Of a DNA stretch of 64,000 bases, positions 6,838 through 16,713 are shown piece by piece (the first letter of the stretch is position 1; the number at the start of each line of letters is the position of its first letter). The stretch spans positions 1 to 64,000 of the forward strand of contig CAISPO010000037.1 of assembly GCA_903887415.1 (NCBI GenBank), in the 5' to 3' direction. Under the pieces are notes generated by a model. The model was not told the origin of the DNA. It ran no database searches and was given only the letters and a program-made list of their open reading frames with translations. A program made the translations under genes and the position numbers. Origin of the DNA: an uncultured Bacteroidota bacterium. Lineage in GTDB: Bacteria; Bacteroidota; Bacteroidia; Chitinophagales; Chitinophagaceae.

Positions 6838-9087
6838 TCACTGCACGTATATTTCATCGCAAGCTATCATCGGCTTTTTATTATCACGGTAGCGCCATTC
6901 CGGGAGACTGGTTAGGTTGTTTGCAGTCACCCTGATATATCTTACGTTATCGGCTTTAGGTGCGTTAAATTCTTTTAGAGACAGGTTATAATGCTCCTCA
7001 GGGCCAGAATTTTTAATATCCCCTATCGAATGATAGTTCATGCCATCAGACGAAGCCTCTACTGTTATCTTTTCCGGAAGGAAGATCCAGTGCCTTGGAT
7101 CATCGAGGAAGTGCATTTTTACGTTGCTTATGTTTATTACTTTTCCCAGGTCAATGGTCGCCACCATAGGCACGCCATAAAAGCACAGCCAATTGTAGCT
7201 AAAATCGTTGTAGCCCGGTGTGCCATCTACGAGTGTGCGGTTGCCTTTGGCTGGATAATCTGGCGCGAATGGGTATTGCAATGTAACGGTGGCATCTGTT
7301 GCTTTTGTTGGTGTTACCCCAGCCTTTAAGATGGCATCCCATTCGGTTTGGTACTGGTCCGGGCTAAGGCCGCCTTCCGACAGTTCGGTAACGCCTGCTT
7401 TTTTACAATTAGTTACGAACCTGGTTATTTTGTCTGCCAGTTTGGGCTTCACTGCCCAGTCTCCGGACCGTTCTTTCACAAATACCCCAAACTTCTCAAT
7501 GCCATAAAAGCGGGCCTGCTGCAGCACGGTATATTCCAGCGGCAATCTTGCCCTTATTACCCGATCCAGCAATGTCGCATTGGTCTCTACTGCGGCCTCC
7601 GCATTGTCAAGGATCACGCTGTATTGATCCAGCAACTCCGGTGTGAGGTAGGAGTTCCATTCATTTACGGGGTTACCATAGATGTCGAGTTTGCGATGGG
7701 AGGCCAGCATTTTTTCCTCCAGCAGATCTTTATATTGCTGCATATAGATGGCAGCCGGGCCATAATAAGCAGCCAAAAAATCGGTGGTTAGCTGATTCAC
7801 ATTTGCTTTATCGTTTGCTAACAACTTCGCAGTAAGGTAGCTCCGCAGCTCAGCCCATTCGCTATAGGTGTCACCGCTGCCCTGTGCAAACACGCCCTTC
7901 ACGCCGTTCTCTATGAAGAACTGCATGTTGGGTTGCAGTGTCCGGAAATTGGGGAATGGCGCCAGGTAATTTGTGAACTCGGTAATATAGTCCCATACAA
8001 ACAAGTTGGGAGTAAGAGCGCCCCACGCTTTCACATCATTTCTAAAAGCGCCTGCCGAGCCTTCAGTAAGCAATGGCTTATCGCGATATGCATCAATATC
8101 ACTGAGGAAAATATAGACATTGGATGCAGGCTTTAAGTTTTTTGGCGCACGGTGGGTGAAGCCGTAGGCGAGGGTAGTGATCGTCTTCTCGGGGAATGCT
8201 TCGGCCACACGGTTTACAAACTGTATCAGTGAGCCGGAGGGGCTGCCCTGAGCATCGTTTGCAGCTTTACATTTATCACATTCACAATAGCCAATATCAT
8301 CATTAGGGCTTACCGACCAGTAAACGGCATCAGGATTGGCTGCCATTCTTGTTTTAAGGCCGTCAACCACTATTTTATACACGTCCTCGTTTGACAGACA
8401 GAGCTGTGTTGGTTGCCTTGTGCCCTTTACCAGCGCATAATATTCGGGATGAGGTTTAAAGTAGGTTTTCGCTGGTACTAATTTATCGTAAGAATGGCCC
8501 CATAGCCCCCAGAGGTCTTCAAATTGCTGCAATTGGTTCCACTCTATGTATTCGGCATCATGGCTTGCAGGATAGTACACTTCCCGATAGATGAGCTGTG
8601 GTTTGCTTTCCTCGTGCAGATGGCCGGGGACCACTATCGTTTTAGAGACAGCGACTATTGCGGGATCGCTGCTTATCTTCCTGCAATGCAGGTATTTTTC
8701 TATAAAGCCATACACACCATAAATAAGCCCCTTCCCGCTGCCACCATAAAAAACGAGGTCTTTGCCATCAGTGATCAACAGGCTGCCTTCTGCAGGTATT
8801 TTGCCGGGGATTATTTTTTTCTCTTTTACTGTATGGCCTATGTATATGGCAGGTGCAGCGATAACGGTGTGGTCGTCTGATACGGCCAGTTGCACACCGG
8901 ATACCCGCTGCACATAATCCTGCAGCACCTGGGCGGCATGTTTTTCCAGCTTAGTTGCAGTAACCGGGATAATGATCTTGTACTCGGAATTATTGTTATC
9001 CGCTAAAACAAGTTCCTGCGCACTACCATTGCAGGCATTAAGTGTGATCAGCGCGATAAAGCACCCATATAGCCATGCTTTAGCCAT
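6838..9087 (-). CDS. DUF4838 glycan-active lipoprotein with C-terminal discoidin domain
   Basis: A 749-residue lipoprotein: the signal ends in LNAC, so Cys19 is the lipidated residue. Residues about 45-150 resemble the alpha-glucuronidase N-terminal domain (KLEKHAAQVLQDYVQRVSGV, GGSGKGLIYGVYGFIEKYL). Residues 170-450 are the DUF4838 glycoside-hydrolase-like core with the typical SPNDDIGYCECDKCKA block near residue 268. Residues about 600-749 are an F5/8 type C (discoidin, CBM32-like) carbohydrate-binding domain (VATIDLGKVINISNVKMHFL, EASSDGMNY, RYIRVTANN). It is the last gene of the exopolysaccharide operon, 10 bases after the TPR/barrel exporter. By position it may take the place that PgaB holds in pga operons, trimming or modifying the exported polymer. 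The enzymatic activity of DUF4838 is not established by sequence. Confidence 0.82.
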   Translation of the reverse strand: MAKAWLYGCFIALITLNACNGSAQELVLADNNNSEYKIIIPVTATKLEKHAAQVLQDYVQRVSGVQLAVSDDHTVIAAPAIYIGHTVKEKKIIPGKIPAEGSLLITDGKDLVFYGGSGKGLIYGVYGFIEKYLHCRKISSDPAIVAVSKTIVVPGHLHEESKPQLIYREVYYPASHDAEYIEWNQLQQFEDLWGLWGHSYDKLVPAKTYFKPHPEYYALVKGTRQPTQLCLSNEDVYKIVVDGLKTRMAANPDAVYWSVSPNDDIGYCECDKCKAANDAQGSPSGSLIQFVNRVAEAFPEKTITTLAYGFTHRAPKNLKPASNVYIFLSDIDAYRDKPLLTEGSAGAFRNDVKAWGALTPNLFVWDYITEFTNYLAPFPNFRTLQPNMQFFIENGVKGVFAQGSGDTYSEWAELRSYLTAKLLANDKANVNQLTTDFLAAYYGPAAIYMQQYKDLLEEKMLASHRKLDIYGNPVNEWNSYLTPELLDQYSVILDNAEAAVETNATLLDRVIRARLPLEYTVLQQARFYGIEKFGVFVKERSGDWAVKPKLADKITRFVTNCKKAGVTELSEGGLSPDQYQTEWDAILKAGVTPTKATDATVTLQYPFAPDYPAKGNRTLVDGTPGYNDFSYNWLCFYGVPMVATIDLGKVINISNVKMHFLDDPRHWIFLPEKITVEASSDGMNYHSIGDIKNSGPEEHYNLSLKEFNAPKADNVRYIRVTANNLTSLPEWRYRDNKKPMIACDEIYVQ

Positions 9088-9097
9088 CTGTTCTATT

Positions 9098-12010
9098 TTA
9101 GAATCTCCGCAGCAGGCCTACGCTCACATCGTACTGGTTCAGGAAATAATTCGTATAAGACTGCAGGTTAGACCATGCAACATTGACCAGGATCGTTGTA
9201 CGGTAAAATACTTGCCTTTGATAGCCGGCGCCTACCGTTACCGTATTATATGCATTTAATGCAAAAGCGCTAAAGTCATGAATTATATCATCAGGAGCGT
9301 TGCCATACCCGGCAATGAATGAAAAGAATTCGGTGTGGTTTTCTCTCAGGTAATATTTTGAGGTAAAGCTAACCGCAAAATAATCCTTGTTAGCAATACC
9401 GGTATAATTCACGAAGATCGGTGAACCACGCAGGCTCAGGTAAAAATCGTTCAATTCTTTGGATATACCTATTACCGGCGATATATAAGTAGCGTTGTTA
9501 AACAGGGAGATGTACATATACCTTATCCCGAGCTCGCCGGTATAGCCGTGCTTAAAACTATGGAATAGGGAATAGCCCAGGCGGAGGTCGGGAAACTCAG
9601 TAGGGTCGGGTGAGTAGCCTGCCATACCCCACGAGTACCAGTTCTTCTTATGATTGATATTCGCTTCCGCTTCAAACTCATAACCAGTGCCATTAAACCT
9701 GCCGGCATAGTTAATGCGGCCTGTGATGGAACCGCCATCCCACCTGCGGGTATATTGTGCAGTTGCGATGCTTGTTAAGTTACGTTTTCCTGTAGAGTCA
9801 GTTAGCAGGGAATGCAGATAAAATAAGCCGATCTCATTTTTCAGCGTGTGGCTATACAGATACTGGTCATAGTCAGCTACTTTCGGGTCAAACGGATTCA
9901 TTTTAAGCAGGGTATCTTCAGATAGCCATGCATCATACCATTTCTTCTCGCTCTCCAGTATCAATGCCCTTTTTGACAGGAAATAAGGATTTCCCGGATA
10001 AAAGAAACGGCCATGGTCTATCAGCACCAATGCGCTGTCGTATTGGCCCATCTGGTTAAGCAGGTTGATGGTGTAATATAATGGTATAGTATCGGACGGC
10101 GCTTCAGCAAGCGCCCTTTTAAATTCAATGAGCGCGCTGTCCGTATTGCTGTTTTCGAGGTATTGTTTTCCGGAACCAATGAGCTGATCGACATACGCAG
10201 TTTTAAAGCGGGTGTTGTAGGGATAGTTGGCATACAACTGACCGGATATAGCGTAAGCCGCCTGGTAGTTCTTCGCCTCTGCATTCACTACAGATTTCTT
10301 AAACAGGAAGTCAGTGGATTCAGGGTAATAACGTAAAGCCTGGTCAACAAACTGGAGGGCGGCAGGATACTGCTTCAGCGCCATCTGTATATTGATCATG
10401 TAGTTAAGGGCGTCAACATTGTCGGGCTGGGCGTCCAGCACTTCTTTCAGTATCTTGAGTGTGTTGTAATAATCATCGTATTGCATGGACTGCCGGCCGG
10501 CTGCGAGCGACTGCTCCACGAGGCTCACGAGATACTGACGGTTATCATGGTGTTTCTGCAGCAGCCTGCCGGATATGGCGGCAGCGTCTTCATAACGCTG
10601 GCTGGTTTCCAGTATGCCCGCTTTTTTGAACAGCATCTGTTCATCATCCGGGTTATGTTCCAGCGCCTGATCTATTACCTGCAAAGCGTCATCATAGCGC
10701 TTTTCTGCAAGGTAACTGTTGATCAGGTAGTTCATGGCGGTCACGTTGTTGTGATCATAATACAGCACTACTTTCAGTGCCTTTGCTGCACTATCGTATG
10801 CCTGGTCGTTCATGAACATTTTTGCACTTTGCAGCTTCAGTTCTATAAATTCATCTTTTGCCGCCTGTGAACGATTATCCTTATACAGCCGCTCCGCAAT
10901 CATAGAGGCTTGTCCATAATTTTTCAATGACTCGAGTATGCCTAATTTTTTCTTCAGCAGCTCGTGGTCATTGGGTGAATTTTTCAGGCCGTAATTTACC
11001 CATCTCAGCGCTTCTGTCAGCAATCCTCTGCTAAAGGCTATGTTGATACAATAGTTCAGTGCTTCCGTATTGCCGGGATCCTTGTCCAGCACCGCCTGGA
11101 ACTGGGTATATGGATCGGTATTCAGGAAGAACCTTCCGGCTTCCATGCGTATGTAAACATTGAGCTTGTGTACTTCCGGGTTACCCTTGTAGAGCTTTGA
11201 CAATTTTTCCACTACCTCGATCGCTTCCAGGTAACGGGACATCGCATCGAGTATAGCAATTTTTTTCATGAGAAACTCATAAGAGTTTGGTGTAGCGGTG
11301 AGCGCCCGGTTTACATACTCCAGGGAGCTTTCATAATTACCAGACCTAACATCAAGGGCATAGATTGCCTGTAGCGCTTCTTTGTTCATCGGGTCCTGTT
11401 CCAATACAGATTCATATGCCCGCTTGGCTATTTCTATATACCCACGGTGGGAATACTGGCGCGCGAGGTTGAGCTTAAAGTCCAGGAACACGCTTCTTAT
11501 GTACGCATCGGTTGAGAACCTTTCATAGAGGTAATCGGCCATTTTGTTCGCTTCCATCCAGTCACCCTCCTTCAGGTAAATATCCAGTTTCTTCAAAAGG
11601 ATGTCACGGTCATCAGGGAAGTATTTAAGCCCCATGCCAGCATACTCCAGCGCCTGGAGATAGTTACAAGCGGTTGCCTCCAGGTTTATAAGGTAGATAT
11701 AGGCATCACGGTATTTCGGATTTTTTTCAATAACGAAATTTAACTCATAACGGGCGCTATCGATCTTACCGGCCAGCGAAAATGCGCGACCTAATAACAA
11801 ATGAATGTCCAGGTTATGGGGCGAAATATCCTTCGCCTTATTGCAGAGATTAATGGCTTTCTGGTAATGCTTTAAGTCTATCTCCCTTTTTGCATCCTTG
11901 TACAAATTGTCGGACGACTCTATCATTTTGAGCCATTGGGCGTTTGCGCCCAGGCTCAATAAGACAAGTATTGCCAGAATTACCAACCTTGGGGTTGATC
12001 TTATTTTCAT
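9098..12010 (-). CDS. TPR protein with C-terminal outer-membrane beta-barrel (PgaA/YaiO-like exporter)
   Basis: A 970-residue protein. The signal peptide ends in GANAQ (residue 25). Residues 30-700 are about eighteen TPR helical pairs, with many copies of the pattern ALNYxINxxxxxxxYxxALxxVDQAL. Residues about 740-970 are a beta-barrel of YaiO type, with repeated antiparallel strands such as WYSWGMAGYSPD and NATYISPVIGISKEL, and a terminal Phe. This is the PgaA layout: a periplasmic TPR superhelix that guides polymer to an outer-membrane pore. It follows the two synthase genes by 21 bases and precedes the DUF4838 gene by 10, so all are probably one transcript. Export of the product of the GT2 pair is inferred from architecture and operon. 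Confidence 0.85.
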   Translation of the reverse strand: MKIRSTPRLVILAILVLLSLGANAQWLKMIESSDNLYKDAKREIDLKHYQKAINLCNKAKDISPHNLDIHLLLGRAFSLAGKIDSARYELNFVIEKNPKYRDAYIYLINLEATACNYLQALEYAGMGLKYFPDDRDILLKKLDIYLKEGDWMEANKMADYLYERFSTDAYIRSVFLDFKLNLARQYSHRGYIEIAKRAYESVLEQDPMNKEALQAIYALDVRSGNYESSLEYVNRALTATPNSYEFLMKKIAILDAMSRYLEAIEVVEKLSKLYKGNPEVHKLNVYIRMEAGRFFLNTDPYTQFQAVLDKDPGNTEALNYCINIAFSRGLLTEALRWVNYGLKNSPNDHELLKKKLGILESLKNYGQASMIAERLYKDNRSQAAKDEFIELKLQSAKMFMNDQAYDSAAKALKVVLYYDHNNVTAMNYLINSYLAEKRYDDALQVIDQALEHNPDDEQMLFKKAGILETSQRYEDAAAISGRLLQKHHDNRQYLVSLVEQSLAAGRQSMQYDDYYNTLKILKEVLDAQPDNVDALNYMINIQMALKQYPAALQFVDQALRYYPESTDFLFKKSVVNAEAKNYQAAYAISGQLYANYPYNTRFKTAYVDQLIGSGKQYLENSNTDSALIEFKRALAEAPSDTIPLYYTINLLNQMGQYDSALVLIDHGRFFYPGNPYFLSKRALILESEKKWYDAWLSEDTLLKMNPFDPKVADYDQYLYSHTLKNEIGLFYLHSLLTDSTGKRNLTSIATAQYTRRWDGGSITGRINYAGRFNGTGYEFEAEANINHKKNWYSWGMAGYSPDPTEFPDLRLGYSLFHSFKHGYTGELGIRYMYISLFNNATYISPVIGISKELNDFYLSLRGSPIFVNYTGIANKDYFAVSFTSKYYLRENHTEFFSFIAGYGNAPDDIIHDFSAFALNAYNTVTVGAGYQRQVFYRTTILVNVAWSNLQSYTNYFLNQYDVSVGLLRRF

Positions 12011-12031
12011 GTTATACTTTTAAAGGTTAAA

Positions 12032-13579
12032 CTAGCCTGCTTTAACAGCACTTTTTCTTCTCTGGCCTCCAAACCCTTGCCGCTGCATATTCCCCCACAC
12101 ATGTTTACGGCCTGTGACAAAATTAAAATACCCTTTCAGCGCAAAGAACATGATCAGCGGGTGATAAACGAACGGCTCAATAAAAGCCATCAAACACAGT
12201 CCTATCGTTTCGCCCCAAGTCTTATAATATTTAAAAGTTATCTGGTCCCACAACAAGGCCAAAGTGGTGATCATTACAGAATAGGTATAAACAAATACCA
12301 GGAGAATGATCGCAAATGGCCAGTTGATCTGCTTTGTCAATATCAGGTAAATGTAAAAAAGAATACCCGTAAATTCTATTAGCGGCGCCCAAAGCTCAAA
12401 CAGGAAATTGTAAGGGAATACGATAAGCCCGAGCCTGCCATAGCGAGGATTGAAGATGACCTTTCGGTGAATACTCATGATCTGCGCCAAGCCGCGTCCC
12501 CAGCGGCTGCGCTGGCGGCCAAACACTTTAAGGGTAGAGGGCCCTTCCGTCCAGCAAAGCGTGATGGGTACGTACTTAACGGAGTATTTACGTTTGTTAT
12601 CCTTCATCAGGCAGCACATACGCGTGATGAGGTCCATATCTTCACCGAAAGACTTAGAGTCATAGCCTCCGGCTTTCACAGCAATCTCTTTATCGAACAT
12701 TCCAAGGCCGCCAGATACGTTTGGGACGGCATTGATCAGGTCCCAGCCCATTTTGCCGAGCACGAATGCCCTGATGTATTCCATTTCCTGGAACCGGGGC
12801 AGGAACTTCACAGGAGGGCGCACTCTTATCATCAATCCTTCATCCACATCGCATGAGTTTACCATGCGCAGGGTAGCACCTGTAGCTATTACTTTTCTGT
12901 AATCTTCTTTTACATGCACATAGCCGCATTCCGGGCAAGGTGTGCCGATCTCTTTTATTTTGGTGATCTCCTCATCCATAAATGGCTTGATGAGCTTGAT
13001 GAGGGTGTCCTTGTCAAGGATGCAATCCACGTCCGTACAAAGGAAGTATTCGTATGATGATATGTTGATACCGGCATTCGACGCATCAGCTTTACTCTTG
13101 CCATTTATCTTGTCAACTACTATCAGCTTGTCATAAGCGCGGTTTGTGGACTTAAATATTCTTTTGATCGGCTCGCTGTTCAGTTTTTCTATGAATGCAT
13201 ATTCCACATGAACAAGGTCAAATTCGCGGATGAGTTTCTCCAGTGTATCATCTGTACTACCATCATTAATAATGATCACTTCAAACTTCGGGTAGTTGAA
13301 CGTAAGCAGCGACCGCACATTCGATATGATCGTCACTCCTTCGTTATATGCTGGCGCAATTACTGATATACCGGGCGCCAGTGGAGATTCAACGATGATA
13401 TTATAATCAACCGAAGCATTTTTTTTCATGTACCTCCTGATGGAGATGAGCGACATGATGGCAAGCGAGGCATATGCCATAAGCAGTGTGGTGCCGTAAA
13501 CGAATACGCCAGACTGGTAATAGCTACCAAGATTCTCCCAAAATACCCCCTTGTTGAAAAACTCTAATATCGCCCTCAT
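12032..13579 (-). CDS. Membrane GT2 polysaccharide synthase (second of tandem pair)
   Basis: A 515-residue processive GT2 glycosyltransferase. One transmembrane helix lies at residues 24-47 and three or four follow after about 385. The cytosolic domain (70-370) has PAYNE (77-80), NDGSTDD (105-111), the DVD metal-binding motif (183-185), GED (312-314) and QRSRW (356-360), the QxxRW signature of processive synthases of the PgaC, cellulose and hyaluronan type. Residues about 205-228 are an insertion absent from its tandem paralogue and carry CPEC (215-218), which could hold a metal or form a disulfide. It follows the paralogue by 18 bases. The substrate cannot be read; poly-GlcNAc or a related polymer is plausible from the pga-like setting. 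Confidence 0.88.
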   Translation of the reverse strand: MRAILEFFNKGVFWENLGSYYQSGVFVYGTTLLMAYASLAIMSLISIRRYMKKNASVDYNIIVESPLAPGISVIAPAYNEGVTIISNVRSLLTFNYPKFEVIIINDGSTDDTLEKLIREFDLVHVEYAFIEKLNSEPIKRIFKSTNRAYDKLIVVDKINGKSKADASNAGINISSYEYFLCTDVDCILDKDTLIKLIKPFMDEEITKIKEIGTPCPECGYVHVKEDYRKVIATGATLRMVNSCDVDEGLMIRVRPPVKFLPRFQEMEYIRAFVLGKMGWDLINAVPNVSGGLGMFDKEIAVKAGGYDSKSFGEDMDLITRMCCLMKDNKRKYSVKYVPITLCWTEGPSTLKVFGRQRSRWGRGLAQIMSIHRKVIFNPRYGRLGLIVFPYNFLFELWAPLIEFTGILFYIYLILTKQINWPFAIILLVFVYTYSVMITTLALLWDQITFKYYKTWGETIGLCLMAFIEPFVYHPLIMFFALKGYFNFVTGRKHVWGNMQRQGFGGQRRKSAVKAG

Positions 13580-13597
13580 TGTATTTCCAATAAATAA

Positions 13598-15055
13598 TTA
13601 AGTTGCAGCGGTTGTACTTGCTGCAGAACTTGGTTTGAAACCCCTCCGCTGCATATTCCCCCAGGAATGCTTCCTGTTGAAAATATGGAAAAAATATCCT
13701 CTCAGCGCAAACACCACGATCAGCGGATGATACAAGATCATTTCTACAAATACCATCACGGCTATCCTTGCCACATCTGTCCACGTTTTGTAATACTGGA
13801 AGGTCAACTGGTCCCAGAGCACAGCAAGTGTAGAGATCATTATGGCAAAAGAGTAAACAAATATCAGCAGTATGATTGCATAGGGCCAGTTGGCCAGGCC
13901 AAATACTGCAAGCAGGATATAATAAATGATGCCTACAGATTCAACGAACGGCGCCATGAGCTCAAACAGGAAATTGTATGGAAACATGATCATGCCCACC
14001 CTGCCATAGCGCGGGTTAAACAGCATTTTGCGGTGGGTAACCATCAATTGAAACAGGCCGCGTCCCCATCTTGTGCGCTGCCTCATGAATACCTTTAACG
14101 AGGTCGGCCCTTCCGTCCAGCAAAGTGTTACCGGTATGTAACGGACAGCAGCCTTAATTTTATTGTCATGGACATAGCGGTTCATGCGCATCAGCAGTTC
14201 CATGTCCTCACCGAAAGAAGCGGGGTCATATCCCCCGGCCTTAATTGCAATCTCCTTATCAAACATACCGAGGCCGCCCGACACGTTGGGCACACAGTTG
14301 ATCTGGCTCCAGCCCATTTTGCCGAGCACAAATGAGCGGATATACTCCAGTTCCTGGAAGCGGGCCAGCAATGGCCGCGGAGCTTTCACCTTAATAATTA
14401 CACCTTTATCTATTTCGCACGAATTCGCCATTCTAAGAGTAGCCCCGGTGGCTATGACGCGGGCGTTTTCCTCCTCCATTATAGGCCTTATCAGCTTCTG
14501 CAGCGTTTGCTCATGGAGTATGCAGTCCACGTCCGTACACAAAAAGTATGGAAATGAAGCAATATTGATACCAGCATTCGTTGCATCTGCTTTCGACTTG
14601 CCATTTTCTTTATCCACGATCACCAGCTTCGCATACGCATCATCGGTTGATTTGTAGATACCCCGTATTGGCTTTGATACAATTTTAATATCGAAAGCAA
14701 AATCGATCTTCACCAGCGAAAACTCCTTGATCACTTTTTCCAAAGTATCATCGGTACTGCCGTCATTGATTATGATCACTTCATACTTGGGATAGTCGAA
14801 CGTAAGCAGGGACCTTACATTGCTGATGATGGTAAGCCCTTCATTAAAAGCCGGCGCAATAACAGATACGCCGGGTGCAAGCTCAGAGCCTACAATGACT
14901 TTATAATCAGTATAGCTTTCTTTTCTTAAGAACCTCCGTACACTGTAAAAAGAAAAAAGCGCCAGGCAAGCATATATAATAAGCAAGGTAACACCGTACA
15001 CAAATACGGTCTTTTCGAAAATCAGCTGTAAGTGCTCTAATAAAGTTCTTATCAT
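13598..15055 (-). CDS. Membrane GT2 polysaccharide synthase (first of tandem pair)
   Basis: A 485-residue GT2 synthase closely similar to its downstream neighbour. The start at 15055 is chosen because its ATG overlaps the TGA of the HEAT-repeat gene (TGATG), a sign of translational coupling, and because it aligns with the start of the paralogue; an in-frame codon at 15082 is possible but would lie inside that gene. It has an N-terminal membrane helix (16-38), NDGSTDD (97-103), DVD (175-177), GED (282-284), QRTRW (326-330) and three or four C-terminal helices. Tandem synthases suggest either a heterodimer or a polymer of two sugars, with the copies diverged in a 20-residue insertion. Confidence 0.88.
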   Translation of the reverse strand: MIRTLLEHLQLIFEKTVFVYGVTLLIIYACLALFSFYSVRRFLRKESYTDYKVIVGSELAPGVSVIAPAFNEGLTIISNVRSLLTFDYPKYEVIIINDGSTDDTLEKVIKEFSLVKIDFAFDIKIVSKPIRGIYKSTDDAYAKLVIVDKENGKSKADATNAGINIASFPYFLCTDVDCILHEQTLQKLIRPIMEEENARVIATGATLRMANSCEIDKGVIIKVKAPRPLLARFQELEYIRSFVLGKMGWSQINCVPNVSGGLGMFDKEIAIKAGGYDPASFGEDMELLMRMNRYVHDNKIKAAVRYIPVTLCWTEGPTSLKVFMRQRTRWGRGLFQLMVTHRKMLFNPRYGRVGMIMFPYNFLFELMAPFVESVGIIYYILLAVFGLANWPYAIILLIFVYSFAIMISTLAVLWDQLTFQYYKTWTDVARIAVMVFVEMILYHPLIVVFALRGYFFHIFNRKHSWGNMQRRGFKPSSAASTTAAT

Positions 15056-16209
15056 CAATACTTGATTAGTGGATTCAGGCAATGCTTAATTATCAACTGG
15101 TTTTCCTCATGTGTCATTTCCATCAGTTCTTCAACCATCAGCCGTGAGTTCTGTGTGTTGTGCCTGATGATGGAACGGGCAGCATTCATGCGGATATCAA
15201 AGTTGGAAGAGTATAGAAATTCTGACTTGAGGAACTCCAGGTGTTTGCCCGAAGCTATACGGCCCAATGCTTTTAATATCTCTATCTGGCAATTAAGCGG
15301 CTGGTTGTTGTATATTTTCACCAGTTTGTCTTCGGCTACCTCTGCGGATAGTTTGCCGAGGCAATTGATTGCATCTGCCCTGAAATAGTGATCCTTATTT
15401 GAGAGCAGTTCCATTACCGCCGGTATGGTGCTTTGCTGGTCATAGTGGGCGATGAGCTTCAGGCAGAAGGAAACAATGCTCTTGTTGGTTGAATAGCTTA
15501 CCCAGCGGGAGAAATTGGGTATCGCGATGTCTTTGGTAGTTGTTATGATCTTGAACATCTCCAACTGGTCCCATGGCAGCAATGGCTCTGTGGCTATGTC
15601 AAAGAATTTGAAAGGTTCGTTTTTACTTAGCTGGATATAGGCGTTCCTTGCTGCCGCACGCAACGCGGGAATACCGCTGTTGGTTAATGGCAATATAGTT
15701 ACGTCCGATATCGGGATATCCATCTGTGTCAGTTCTACTACTGCCTTTATTTTCCGCTCCCAGCGCAACGTTTTCATTTTAGCGAATGAGTCTTTATCGA
15801 GGCCCATGTCGATATACAATTTGCGCAGGAGCTCGCCCACCTCACCCCTGAAGTTTTTGCGGTATTGTATCAGTGTGTCTATCAGCATTTGCCGCACAAA
15901 GGGTTTGCGGTATATCTTGTCGCCAAGCGCATTCGGATCGAACTCGATACTTTCCAGCGGAATGTCATAGCCAAGATTGGGGTTGAGCAACACCTGCTCG
16001 GTGATCATGTCTTCTATCTTAGGGCTGATAAAAGCCATCCTTTTCTCATAGACATAAGCGCGGTAGCGCTTATGCAATATGGCGCCGTAAGCAATGAGTG
16101 TGGACAGGATAGCAAGGAATATAAAAGCCAGTGCTATTTCTATGAAAAGAGGTAACAGGCTGTATTGCTCGTAGGCCTGAAATAAGAGGTCTGCCAGATC
16201 TTTCCACAT
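15055..16209 (-). CDS. Membrane-anchored HEAT-repeat protein
   Basis: A 384-residue protein. Residues 15-45 form a single hydrophobic helix (IEIALAFIFLAILSTLIAYG), followed by a basic stretch, so the body is probably cytosolic. Residues 160-384 contain HEAT-like helical pairs (TIPAVMELLSNKDHYFRADA, INCLGKLSAEVAEDKLVKIY, EILKALGRIASGKHLEFLKS, FDIRMNAARSIIRHN). HEAT solenoids bind proteins, so a scaffold for the synthases or a receptor for the response regulator is plausible. The gene starts 9 bases after the response regulator gene and its stop overlaps the start of the first GT2. No catalytic motif is seen. Confidence 0.8.
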   Translation of the reverse strand: MWKDLADLLFQAYEQYSLLPLFIEIALAFIFLAILSTLIAYGAILHKRYRAYVYEKRMAFISPKIEDMITEQVLLNPNLGYDIPLESIEFDPNALGDKIYRKPFVRQMLIDTLIQYRKNFRGEVGELLRKLYIDMGLDKDSFAKMKTLRWERKIKAVVELTQMDIPISDVTILPLTNSGIPALRAAARNAYIQLSKNEPFKFFDIATEPLLPWDQLEMFKIITTTKDIAIPNFSRWVSYSTNKSIVSFCLKLIAHYDQQSTIPAVMELLSNKDHYFRADAINCLGKLSAEVAEDKLVKIYNNQPLNCQIEILKALGRIASGKHLEFLKSEFLYSSNFDIRMNAARSIIRHNTQNSRLMVEELMEMTHEENQLIIKHCLNPLIKY

Positions 16210-16218
16210 GGATGTCTA

Positions 16219-16620
16219 TTATTTTTTTTTCGTGACTAGCTGTGATGTACTGTTCTTGTTTGATAGCAGTTTCCTGATACGTATGAGCAGTTCTCCTGCC
16301 ATAATAGGTTTCTTCAGGTAGTCGTCGGCGCCCAATCTGAAAGCCTCTGTGATCGTTTCTTCATTGCCAACCGACGAAATGACGATAATACCTACATTCC
16401 TCTTGGTTTCGTCACTCCTCAGCCGGCTCACTACTTCCAGGCCGTTTGCATATGGCATCATGAGGTCTGTAACCACGACCTCATAGTCGGCATTTTCCAG
16501 CTTTTCAAAAGCCTCCTTACCGTCTTTTGCTGTAATAACCACATAGCCATCCTTACCCAGGATATTTCTGATGGCTTTAAGCATTATATCATCATCTTCA
16601 ATTACAAGTATGTTGGGCAT
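16219..16620 (-). CDS. CheY-like single-domain response regulator
   Basis: A 133-residue receiver domain without output domain. The acidic pocket is Asp9-Asp10, the phosphoacceptor is Asp52 in VVVTDLMMP, Ser82/Ser83 takes the switch Thr/Ser position, and Lys104-Pro105 (YLKKP) is the conserved lysine turn. The protein ends in a short basic tail. It is the first gene of the exopolysaccharide operon and lies 200 bases after the TPR histidine kinase gene, so the two are a likely signalling pair that acts on polymer synthesis, perhaps through the HEAT protein, rather than on DNA. That last step is inference. Confidence 0.9.
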   Translation of the reverse strand: MPNILVIEDDDIMLKAIRNILGKDGYVVITAKDGKEAFEKLENADYEVVVTDLMMPYANGLEVVSRLRSDETKRNVGIIVISSVGNEETITEAFRLGADDYLKKPIMAGELLIRIRKLLSNKNSTSQLVTKKK

Positions 16621-16713
16621 GGTGTTAAGATAACTATAAAACTGTGCCAGTTACCCGGCAAATTAACAAATGTGTTATTATTAATAAGGCAACAAATATC
16701 TGCTTTTTTGCAC

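Noticed and set aside
6838-9087. Assignment of the DUF4838 protein as a proven alpha-glucuronidase
   Set aside because: Only the N-terminal domain resembles that family; the catalytic residues cannot be confirmed, so I kept the neutral call.
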